From: Acidobacteriota bacterium
GTDB taxonomy: Bacteria > Acidobacteriota > Vicinamibacteria > Vicinamibacterales > UBA2999
DNA length: 6,946 nt
Assembly: GCA_947478985.1 (NCBI GenBank)
Contig: CANJYC010000091.1
Location: 1-6,946, forward strand
Direction: 5' to 3'
The notes under the pieces are model-generated. The model saw nothing but the letters and a program-made list of their open reading frames with translations, did not search any database and was not told where the DNA came from. Shown here in pieces: positions 1 through 5,210 of the stretch (its first letter is position 1; the number at the start of each line of letters is the position of its first letter). A program made the position numbers and the translations under genes.

Positions 1-435
1 AACGTTCGGCCCGTAGATGTCGCCGTCGAGGATGCCGACGCGGCTGCCGCAGCGCGCGAGCGCGAGCGCCAGGTTCACCGCGACGGTCGTCTTGCCGACG
101 CCTCCCTTTCCTGCACCGACGGCGATCACGTTCTTCACGCCGGGCAGCGGCGGACCACCCTTCTCGGGTGCCGACACGGACCGCACCTTCGCGGACATCA
201 GCACCGTGACGTCGGTGACGCCCGGCAGCGCGCGCACGGCCGTTTCCGCCTGGGCCTTCATCTGCTCCTTCACGGGGCAGGCCGGGGTGGTCAGCTCGAT
301 GGTGAAGCCCACGCGCGCACCGTCGACCGTGAGGTCCTTGATGAAGCCGAGGGTGACGATGTCCTTGCGAAGGTCGGGATCGATGACGACGCGGAGCGCG
401 GTCAGGACCGCGTCGCGGTCGGGAGAAGCAGCCAT
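1..435 (-). CDS. mrp: Mrp/NBP35-family iron-sulfur carrier P-loop ATPase, N-terminal part (cut by window edge)
   Basis: This is the first 145 codons of a gene running off the left edge. The family (Mrp/ApbC/NBP35) binds a 4Fe-4S cluster and ATP and hands clusters to apo-proteins in the cytosol. Residues 1-80 form a MIP18-like (DUF59) domain: the DPDLRKDIVTLGFI stretch starts at residue 19, and TTPACP (residues 49-54) carries the usual conserved Cys53. After a short linker, GAGKGGVGKTT (107-117) is the deviant Walker A with signature Lys110 and P-loop Lys115, and ILDGDIYGPN (135-144) is the typical Mrp motif after it. The C-terminal CxxC that would hold the cluster lies outside the window. The ATG at 435-433 is chosen because the DUF59 domain begins right after it; a GGAG lies just upstream, rather close to the start. 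It follows the membrane-protein gene by 7 bases, so co-transcription is likely. Confidence 0.93.
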   Translation of the reverse strand, partial: MAASPDRDAVLTALRVVIDPDLRKDIVTLGFIKDLTVDGARVGFTIELTTPACPVKEQMKAQAETAVRALPGVTDVTVLMSAKVRSVSAPEKGGPPLPGVKNVIAVGAGKGGVGKTTVAVNLALALARCGSRVGILDGDIYGPNV

Positions 436-442
436 GACTCCA

Positions 443-835
443 TTATGTCGCGACGTGGGGCGTCGGCTCGAACAACCGGCGTCCGTCATGCGTGAGCAGC
501 ACCCAGAGCGCGTAGGCACCGAGCCCGGTGCCGAACGGCAGGACCAGCAGATTCACCACAGCGAGCGCGAGCGCGAGAATACGCCCGGCCGGCGCATGCC
601 TGCGGAGCAGCACCGCGGACCAGACATTCACGCCTCCCCACAGCAGCGCGAAGAGGCCGAGGCCGGCAAAGGCCCCGGCGGTGAGCCCGGCCGCAAAACC
701 GACGGCCGCGCCGTCCGGCCCCCACAGGATGGCCAGCGCGCCGGCCGACAGGAGCAGCAGCGACACGCCTACGAGCATGGCGATCCCGCCCCAGAGGCTC
801 GTCAGGATTCCGAGCACCGTGACGTGCCTTTCCAT
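443..835 (-). CDS. small four-helix membrane protein of unknown function
   Basis: This gene encodes a 130-residue, very hydrophobic protein. Four likely membrane segments can be seen: roughly residues 6-38 (long, ending in LAILWG), 43-76, 85-99 and 103-115. The basic stretch RRHAPAGR (78-85) between the second and third segments suggests a cytoplasmic loop, and the tail after HDGRR is polar. There is no cleavable signal peptide and no catalytic motif. From memory, proteins starting MERHVTVLGIL and ending in a GxxLGxYALWVLL-like segment recur in Acidobacteriota as hypothetical membrane proteins; no function is established that I know of. Its ATG directly abuts the TAA of the DnaJ-like gene (TAAATG) and no clear ribosome binding site precedes it, so translation is probably coupled. 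Its TAA lies 7 bases before mrp. The operon position suggests, but does not show, a role linked to its neighbours. Confidence 0.85.
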   Translation of the reverse strand: MERHVTVLGILTSLWGGIAMLVGVSLLLLSAGALAILWGPDGAAVGFAAGLTAGAFAGLGLFALLWGGVNVWSAVLLRRHAPAGRILALALAVVNLLVLPFGTGLGAYALWVLLTHDGRRLFEPTPHVAT

Positions 836-1288
836 TTACGCGACCAGAACGTGGAGCTCGACCCGGGTGGGGGGATTGTGACGAGGCGTGACCGTGAACG
901 AAAAGCGCGCGCCGTCGATGACACCGGCGGGCAGCAGCACTTTCAGCTGATGCGCCAGCAGCTCGACGCCGCGTCCGTGGCACAAGAGGCACGATTCGGT
1001 CCACGACTCGCCTCGCCCGCCGCAGCGATGGCACGTGCAGCGCACCGCCACTTCGAGAGGGACCGTCGCGCCGTTGCGGGCTTCCCGCGGCGAGACCTGC
1101 AGCGCGGCGCATACGGCGTCGCCGCGCTCCTCGGCCAGAAATGCGCGGCGCATGCGGGCAATCGCCGGGGCGACGGACGGGAAATCGATGACGACGTCGT
1201 CGGCGAAGTACCGGGCGTCGGGGCAGCCGTCATCAATGCCGATGACCGTCGTTTTGCCGCCGATAGGCCGGAACGAGTTGCCGCGCAT
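836..1288 (-). CDS. J-domain-less DnaJ-type zinc-finger protein
   Basis: This gene encodes a 150-residue protein resembling the middle of DnaJ without the J domain. An LQVSPREARNG stretch (63-73) looks like the start of DnaJ C-terminal domain I. Two zinc-knuckle repeats follow: CHRCGGRG (86-93, Cys86/Cys89) and CLLCHGRG (100-107, Cys100/Cys103). Then comes LLPAGVIDGARFSF (118-131), like the segment after the DnaJ zinc finger. DnaJ has four CxxCxGxG repeats binding two zincs; here there are two, enough for one zinc. The first 60 residues (with IGIDDGCPDARYF and VVIDFPSV) match nothing I can name. With no HPD motif it should not stimulate DnaK; peptide or metal binding is possible. An upstream in-frame TTG at 1330 would give 164 residues, but that TTG lies inside a good -35 box and overlaps the divergent gene, so ATG 1288 is preferred. 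No strong ribosome binding site precedes it; it may be nearly leaderless. First gene of the block leading to mrp. Confidence 0.82.
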   Translation of the reverse strand: MRGNSFRPIGGKTTVIGIDDGCPDARYFADDVVIDFPSVAPAIARMRRAFLAEERGDAVCAALQVSPREARNGATVPLEVAVRCTCHRCGGRGESWTESCLLCHGRGVELLAHQLKVLLPAGVIDGARFSFTVTPRHNPPTRVELHVLVA

Positions 1289-1305
1289 CAAAGTGAAGCT
1301 ACGAT
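1278..1305 (+). promoter_or_regulatory. weak candidate promoter for the 51-codon zinc-ribbon gene
   Basis: TTGCCG (1278-1283) and TACGAT (1300-1305), 16 bases apart, each match the sigma-70 consensus at four of six positions. Transcription would start near 1312, just upstream of the AAGGGAG ribosome binding site. Its -10 box overlaps the -10 box of the opposite promoter, so the two could exclude each other. It is weak and based on hexamer matches only. Confidence 0.25.
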
Positions 1306-1330
1306 AGGAGGCACCGAAGGGAGAAGTCAA
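1301..1330 (-). promoter_or_regulatory. candidate sigma-70 promoter for the DnaJ-like/membrane protein/mrp operon
   Basis: On the minus strand, TTGACT (1330-1325, five of six matches to the -35 consensus) is followed after 18 bases by TATCGT (1306-1301, four of six matches to the -10). Transcription would start near 1294, giving a leader of only about 6 bases before ATG 1288. This fits the lack of a ribosome binding site and argues against translation from TTG 1330. It rests on hexamer matches alone. Confidence 0.4.
1317..1323 (+). promoter_or_regulatory. ribosome binding site of the 51-codon zinc-ribbon gene
   Basis: AAGGGAG lies 6 bases before ATG 1330, an ordinary Shine-Dalgarno spacing, and supports this very short reading frame as a real gene. 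A second, perfect AGGAGG sits further up at 1306-1311, too far (18 bases) from the ATG to be the main site and with no in-frame upstream start to serve. Confidence 0.6.
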
Positions 1331-1485
1331 TGGCCGCCAAGGAGTGCCCCATGTGTGGCGAGTGGATGCGGCTCCGCGAACGCGATGCCGTTGCTCGCGT
1401 GCCCGGTTTGCCTCAGACCACGGTCACGAAGTACCGGGAATGGGTATGCCCGGATTGTGACTACTTCGAAGAAGCGGAGGAATGA
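1330..1485 (+). CDS. 51-residue zinc-ribbon-like protein
   Basis: This is a tiny protein with two CxxC pairs: CPMC at residues 6-9 and CPDC at 40-43, 30 residues apart, the layout of a single zinc ribbon. Between them is a charged, arginine-rich stretch with a PGLPQTTVTKYREWV segment (25-39). The C-terminus is acidic (DYFEEAEE). I recall similar short proteins (CPxCG...RIPG...REWxCPxCDYFEE) from Acidobacteriota annotated as hypothetical, but cannot confirm this here. Zinc binding is inferred from the cysteines; no partner or substrate can be named, and a role in nucleic-acid or protein binding is only a guess. Support for a real gene comes from a well-spaced ribosome binding site, paired cysteines at both ends, and an exact fit between two minus-strand genes: it starts 41 bases from ATG 1288 and stops 7 bases before the convergent gene's end. 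It is the only plus-strand gene I accept in the window. Confidence 0.78.
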   Translation: MAAKECPMCGEWMRLRERDAVARVPGLPQTTVTKYREWVCPDCDYFEEAEE

Positions 1486-1487
1486 GA

Positions 1488-1500
1488 CGCGCTCAGCGCG
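1488..1500. terminator. short hairpin between convergent genes, possible weak bidirectional terminator
   Basis: CGCGC (1488-1492) and GCGCG (1496-1500) form a perfect 5-base-pair stem around a 3-base loop, which is the TGA stop codon of the minus-strand gene. It sits where the two converging transcripts meet, but there is no T-run on either side, so a classic intrinsic terminator is not shown. In GC-rich DNA such a palindrome can occur by chance. Confidence 0.2.
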
Positions 1501-1714
1501 CGCCCAGGGTCAGCAGGAGTTCCTTGCGGAGTCCTTCTTCAACGTCTTCAAAGACCAGTGCGGTCTCGCACTCGTCGCACAGGATTTCCAGGACTGCAGG
1601 GCGGCCTTCTTCAGACACTTCCACGCGCGAGTCGTCCAGGTGCACCACGTGCATCTGGAGCGTTTTCACCAGGAACTTCTGGTCATTCCCACAGCTGGGA
1701 CAGGTCAGCGCCAC
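1493..1714 (-). CDS. 73-residue protein with two CxxC pairs, unknown function
   Basis: This small cytosolic protein starts with a likely zinc-binding site: CPSC at residues 5-8, and a second pair CDEC at 46-49. Between them is a predicted beta-rich segment with two histidines (LQMHVVHLDDSRVEV, 19-33) and EEGRPAVLEIL. The C-terminus (EDVEEGLRKELLLTLGAR) is probably helical. I do not recognise a named family. The GTG at 1714 is chosen because AGAGGAG lies 6 bases upstream and the CPSC motif follows at once; a longer frame back to 1813 adds 33 residues of unconvincing sequence and runs through the putative promoter. The gene converges with the 51-codon gene, and its stop is 7 bases from that gene's stop. 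It stands alone downstream of addA with its own likely promoter. A zinc-dependent regulatory or structural role is possible but not shown. Confidence 0.8.
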   Translation of the reverse strand: MALTCPSCGNDQKFLVKTLQMHVVHLDDSRVEVSEEGRPAVLEILCDECETALVFEDVEEGLRKELLLTLGAR

Positions 1715-1720
1715 GCGCGT

Positions 1721-1727
1721 CTCCTCT
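1721..1727 (-). promoter_or_regulatory. ribosome binding site that fixes the GTG start at 1714
   Basis: On the minus strand AGAGGAG ends 6 bases before GTG 1714. It is the strongest well-spaced Shine-Dalgarno sequence I noticed among these genes and is the main reason to prefer GTG over the ATG at 1813. Confidence 0.7.
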
Positions 1728-1756
1728 TTAGTCGTCACAAATACCCCCAAAATTCG

Positions 1757-1785
1757 ATTGTATGGGACCGTCAGGCACGGCGCAA
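1757..1785 (-). promoter_or_regulatory. candidate sigma-70 promoter for the 73-residue protein gene
   Basis: On the minus strand TTGCGC (1785-1780) and TACAAT (1762-1757, five of six matches to the -10 consensus) are exactly 17 bases apart. The region is visibly richer in A and T than the coding DNA around it. Predicted transcription start is near 1750, giving a leader of about 35 bases that holds the AGAGGAG site. The -35 box is weak (three of six). Confidence 0.45.
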
Positions 1786-1842
1786 TGCAATAAAACGCCC
1801 GACGCCGTCCCACGCATCTCCTGAGGTTAGACGACCAGCCCG

Positions 1843-1870
1843 CGAGACCGGTTCTTGCGAAAGAATCTCG
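1843..1870 (-). terminator. interrupted stem-loop 16 bases after addA, possible terminator
   Basis: CGAGA (1843-1847) pairs with TCTCG (1866-1870), and TTCTT (1852-1856) with AAGAA (1861-1865). A 4-base bulge lies on one side and a 4-base loop closes the hairpin. It lies just past the addA stop codon, where a terminator would be expected before the separate promoter of the next gene. There is no T-run after the stem on the minus strand, so it may instead mark a 3' end or a Rho-dependent region. Confidence 0.3.
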
Positions 1871-1886
1871 GAAATCCCTCCACGTT

Positions 1887-4800
1887 TTACACCGGCGGCG
1901 CCTCGCCCGCGTACACCAGACGCGCTTCGGTCACACGCCCGGGGAACATCTGAGAGGCCGCGCGCCGGTAGAGCTCGACCTGTTCGCGGTGTTCCGGGCG
2001 GGTTCGCCCCGTCTTGAACTCCAGCACAGTGACCCGATCCTCCGCGCACACGACGCAGTCGATCGTCCCCCGGATCCAGGCACCGTCGATTTCCATGGTG
2101 AACGGCACTTCATGGAGCGCACGACCTGCCGCGAACATTGCACGAACATCATCACGCGCCGCGAGGGCACGGTAGGCCTCGATCGCAGCCTCGATCACGT
2201 CGGGTGAGGCGTCGAGCGACTCCGCCGGCCGTATCAGACGTGATACGGCATCGCGCGTGGCGTCGACACCTGCACCGAATCCGACTCGCGCCAGCAGCCG
2301 ATGGACGAGCGTGCCCACCAGGCGATCCGACGGCGTCCCGGCCGCAACGGCCCCGGTACCGATCTCGCCGGCGACGGTTGTGGCTTGAGACCGGTGCCGT
2401 GGCGTGCGCATGGGCATCGGGGCGTAATCTGTCGCCTGGTCGGCGTTCTCATCCGCGCGGGCCGGCACCGGGGACACCACGGCCGACGCGCGCTGACAGA
2501 GGCGCAGCCGGTGCGTCACGCCTGACGAGGCGTGCCATTCGATGGTGGGCGAGTCCCCTCCGACCAGTAGTGCCACCAGCGATTTGGGAAGGACCTCGGC
2601 GAGGCTCCCTCGGCCGGGCTGGAGGCGCCCGTCCTTGAGCGCCGACGCCAGGTACAGCCGGTCGCGCGCGCGGGTCAACGCCACGTAGAGCAGGCGCTTG
2701 GTCTCTTCGCGCTCCCGACGGGCGTCGTCTTCATCGGCGTCGGACTGGAAATCGCCCACTGACACCGACGGTGACTCGCCATCGGGGTCGGCCGTCACGC
2801 GGATTGGATCGCGGCGGTTGCCGGTCCCGCGCCTGAGATTGACGATAAAGACAACGGGAAATTCGAGGCCTTTTGCCGCGTGGACCGTCATGAGTTTGAC
2901 CGCGTCGAGGGCGTCGATCGACGCGTTCGCCTCGTCGCCGACCGCGAGGCGATCCAGGTGCAGGGCAATACGTCCGAGCGTCACGTAGCCGCGATTCTGG
3001 ATGCGCCGCAGCAGGCTCCGCATCTTCTTCAGGTTCTCGCGCGCCTGCTGGACCCTGGGGCCACGCAGATGCACGGCATACTCCGCCTCCGTCAGCACAC
3101 GGTCGAAGAGCTCGGCCGGCGGTAGTCGATCCACGAGGCCACGCCAGCGCCGGGTGGCCGCGCGCGCCGCAGAGAGGGCGGCCGCATCGAGATCATTGAG
3201 CGGCACGGCCTGCGTTGGCGGTGTGGCAGCGCGAAGCGCATCGGCCAGCCGAGGCGCCAGGCGGCGCAGCCCTTCATCAGAGATCCGGACGAACCGCGAC
3301 CGCAGGAGCGCGGCTGCGCGAAGGTCCGACACCGGATCGGCCAGATATCCGAGGAGCACCAGCGCGTCCTTGATCTCGTCGGTGTCGAAGAACCCGAGCC
3401 CTTTGTAGACATACGACGGGATGCCACGCGCATCAAGCGCCGCCTCGAAGGCCCGGTGGCTCTCGCGCGTGCGGAACAGGATGGCGACGTCACCCGATCG
3501 CACGCCTCTGGGCAGCCCTGTCTCACGATCCCGCACAGTCGTCCCAGAGGCGAGCAGCCGGGCAATCTCGTCTCCGGTCATCTCGGCGCAGGCCTCCGGT
3601 GTGTCGGCGAGCACGGCCCCGAGGCCTTCGTCCCAGTCTGCTGGGGGTGTCTCGTTCGGAAAACGATCCTGCTCGGCATAGACGAAGGCATCACGCCGCT
3701 CTGGCGCCTTCTCCATGTCGTGGCAGACATCGTTGACGAAGCCGAGCAGCGCCGGCGTCGACCGGAAGCTGCGCGAGATGGACCGCCGCACGTCACCATC
3801 TGGGCGCAACGCGTCGATATGGCGGCTCGCCTCGTGCAGCACCGACACATCCGCGTCGCGGAACCCGTAGATCGACTGCTTGCGGTCGCCGACGATGAAC
3901 ACCGACGGCGCGAGGGGCCCCTCATACGCCAGACCGACCCCTTCACCCCACGACCGGACGAGCAGCGATACGAGCTCCCATTGCGCCCGGCTGGTGTCCT
4001 GAAACTCGTCCACGAGCAGGTGGTGATAGCGCGACTCGAGACGGTACCGGCTCTGCGAGAACTCCTCCATCCTCCGGAGCAGACTGAGCGCGTACAGCAG
4101 CACATCGGAGAAATCGAGCACGGCGTGCGCGTCGAGCGTCCGCCGGTATTCCGTCTGTGCGACCTGGAACATGCGCGAGATGCCGCGCGCGACGAGCACG
4201 TTCAGGTCGCGTGCGTGGCGGAGCAGCGCCTCTTTCACACCAGGCCCGCGGGCGACGACAAGATCGCGATGCGCCTGCCAGTCAGCTTTGCTGCGAAACT
4301 TCGCCTGCGTGTGAACGAGACGAGCGCGTCGCGGCTCCCCCTCCTGCGTCAGGAAATATTCCCGCACGCGCGTGAAGGTCGACTGCACCGCAACGGGGGA
4401 CACAGCCCCACCACCCTCCATCGCCGCCGAGAGCTGACGCAACGCCCGCGCGAGCAGTGCGAAGAGCGGCTCCGGTGGACCGCACGCGAGGAAGCCTTCG
4501 AGACCACCTGGCATCGCCGCGAACTCGTCGAGCAGACGGCCCGCGGCGGCGCGGCTCACACCGTCGACGTTGAGGTCACGGGGGCCTTTCGCCAGATAGT
4601 CCGACAGCACCTGCGGCGCCACGATCCGGCGGCTGAGCAGCGTGGCCAGCCCGGCGCGCGCCTTCCGTTCGCCGAGCTGGGCGAAGACCAGGGCGATGTT
4701 GTCGTCCTCGCGCGCAAGTTGACGGCAGATGCGCAGCGCCCGGTCGAGCGACTCATCCACGAGCCTCGGCACCTCGGTCTCGTCCGCCATGCTGAAGCCC

Positions 4801-5210
4801 GGATCAAGATCGGCCTCGAGCGGAAACTCGCGCAGCAGCGAGAGGCAGAATGCATCGATGGTGCTGATGCCGATGTCGGCCGTACGGTCCCGCAGTGCGT
4901 TCCAGCGCGAGGGCGCGATCTCTCCGCTTGCGGCCGCGGCACGCAGGGTCGCCACGATCCGCTCGCGCATCTCAGCCGACGCCTTGCGTGTGAAGGTGAT
5001 CGCGAGCACGTGCGAGGGATCGACACCCGCCTTCAGCAGATTGACATAGCGGTCGACGAGCACGCGGGTCTTGCCCGTCCCCGCCGACGCTTCGAGCGCG
5101 ACGTTGTGGCGCGGGTCCACCGCCCGCTCGCGCCCGAGCCGATCGCGCGCGTCGATGCGCGACTCGGCCGCCTCCGGCTCACCCTCGGACGGACCCAGCG
5201 GGTTACTCAT
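1887..5210 (-). CDS. addA: AddA-like helicase-nuclease subunit (UvrD/RecB superfamily)
   Basis: This 1107-residue protein is the motor subunit of an AddAB-type complex, which unwinds and degrades DNA from double-strand ends and leaves a 3' tail for RecA. All superfamily 1 motifs are present: Walker A ASAGTGKT (41-48, Lys47), motif Ia AITFTRKASAEM (70-81), STIDAFC (116-122), motif II DEFQDT (401-406), motif III GDRKQSIYGFR (441-451), motif IV-like SRSFRST, motif V MTVHAAKGLEF (774-784) and motif VI YVALTRARDR (842-851). After a loose, Ala/Pro-rich linker (about 895-960) comes a RecB-type PD-(D/E)XK nuclease: His970, Asp1051, Glu1064-x-Lys1066, Gln1077 and Tyr1081. All catalytic residues are intact, with ExK in place of the usual DxK. 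It is somewhat shorter than typical Firmicutes AddA (about 1230). The ATG at 5210 overlaps the addB stop by 8 bases (ATGAGTAA) with AAGGA upstream; the ATG at 5294 would overlap addB by 92 bases. A stand-alone RecB-like helicase is less likely given the adjacent AddB-type nuclease. Confidence 0.92.
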   Translation of the reverse strand: MSNPLGPSEGEPEAAESRIDARDRLGRERAVDPRHNVALEASAGTGKTRVLVDRYVNLLKAGVDPSHVLAITFTRKASAEMRERIVATLRAAAASGEIAPSRWNALRDRTADIGISTIDAFCLSLLREFPLEADLDPGFSMADETEVPRLVDESLDRALRICRQLAREDDNIALVFAQLGERKARAGLATLLSRRIVAPQVLSDYLAKGPRDLNVDGVSRAAAGRLLDEFAAMPGGLEGFLACGPPEPLFALLARALRQLSAAMEGGGAVSPVAVQSTFTRVREYFLTQEGEPRRARLVHTQAKFRSKADWQAHRDLVVARGPGVKEALLRHARDLNVLVARGISRMFQVAQTEYRRTLDAHAVLDFSDVLLYALSLLRRMEEFSQSRYRLESRYHHLLVDEFQDTSRAQWELVSLLVRSWGEGVGLAYEGPLAPSVFIVGDRKQSIYGFRDADVSVLHEASRHIDALRPDGDVRRSISRSFRSTPALLGFVNDVCHDMEKAPERRDAFVYAEQDRFPNETPPADWDEGLGAVLADTPEACAEMTGDEIARLLASGTTVRDRETGLPRGVRSGDVAILFRTRESHRAFEAALDARGIPSYVYKGLGFFDTDEIKDALVLLGYLADPVSDLRAAALLRSRFVRISDEGLRRLAPRLADALRAATPPTQAVPLNDLDAAALSAARAATRRWRGLVDRLPPAELFDRVLTEAEYAVHLRGPRVQQARENLKKMRSLLRRIQNRGYVTLGRIALHLDRLAVGDEANASIDALDAVKLMTVHAAKGLEFPVVFIVNLRRGTGNRRDPIRVTADPDGESPSVSVGDFQSDADEDDARREREETKRLLYVALTRARDRLYLASALKDGRLQPGRGSLAEVLPKSLVALLVGGDSPTIEWHASSGVTHRLRLCQRASAVVSPVPARADENADQATDYAPMPMRTPRHRSQATTVAGEIGTGAVAAGTPSDRLVGTLVHRLLARVGFGAGVDATRDAVSRLIRPAESLDASPDVIEAAIEAYRALAARDDVRAMFAAGRALHEVPFTMEIDGAWIRGTIDCVVCAEDRVTVLEFKTGRTRPEHREQVELYRRAASQMFPGRVTEARLVYAGEAPPV
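5203..5210 (-). promoter_or_regulatory. addB/addA stop-start overlap (translational coupling)
   Basis: On the minus strand the eight bases ATGAGTAA hold the addA start codon (first three bases) and the addB stop codon (last three), in different frames. Ribosomes ending addB can restart on addA, giving roughly equal amounts of two subunits that work as a heterodimer. AAGGA lies about 11 bases upstream inside addB and can serve as the ribosome binding site. Confidence 0.8.

Noticed and set aside
443..835. Membrane protein as a toxin or holin
   Set aside because: At 130 residues with four helices and tight co-linearity with mrp it fits an ordinary operon member; no holin-like charged tail or lysis partner is present.
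1286..1330. TTG start at 1330 for the DnaJ-like gene
   Set aside because: The TTG lies in a TTGACT -35-like box, has no ribosome binding site, and would touch the start codon of the divergent gene.
1715..1813. N-terminal extension of the 73-residue protein to the ATG at 1813
   Set aside because: The strong AGAGGAG sits right before GTG 1714, and the upstream stretch is AT-richer and contains a likely promoter.
17..2017. 666-codon plus-strand open frame
   Set aside because: It runs antisense to mrp, the membrane protein, the DnaJ-like gene and the 73-residue gene and over the intergenic gap. Its product is low-complexity, rich in Arg, Pro and Ala and without motifs, as expected for the reverse of GC-rich coding DNA.
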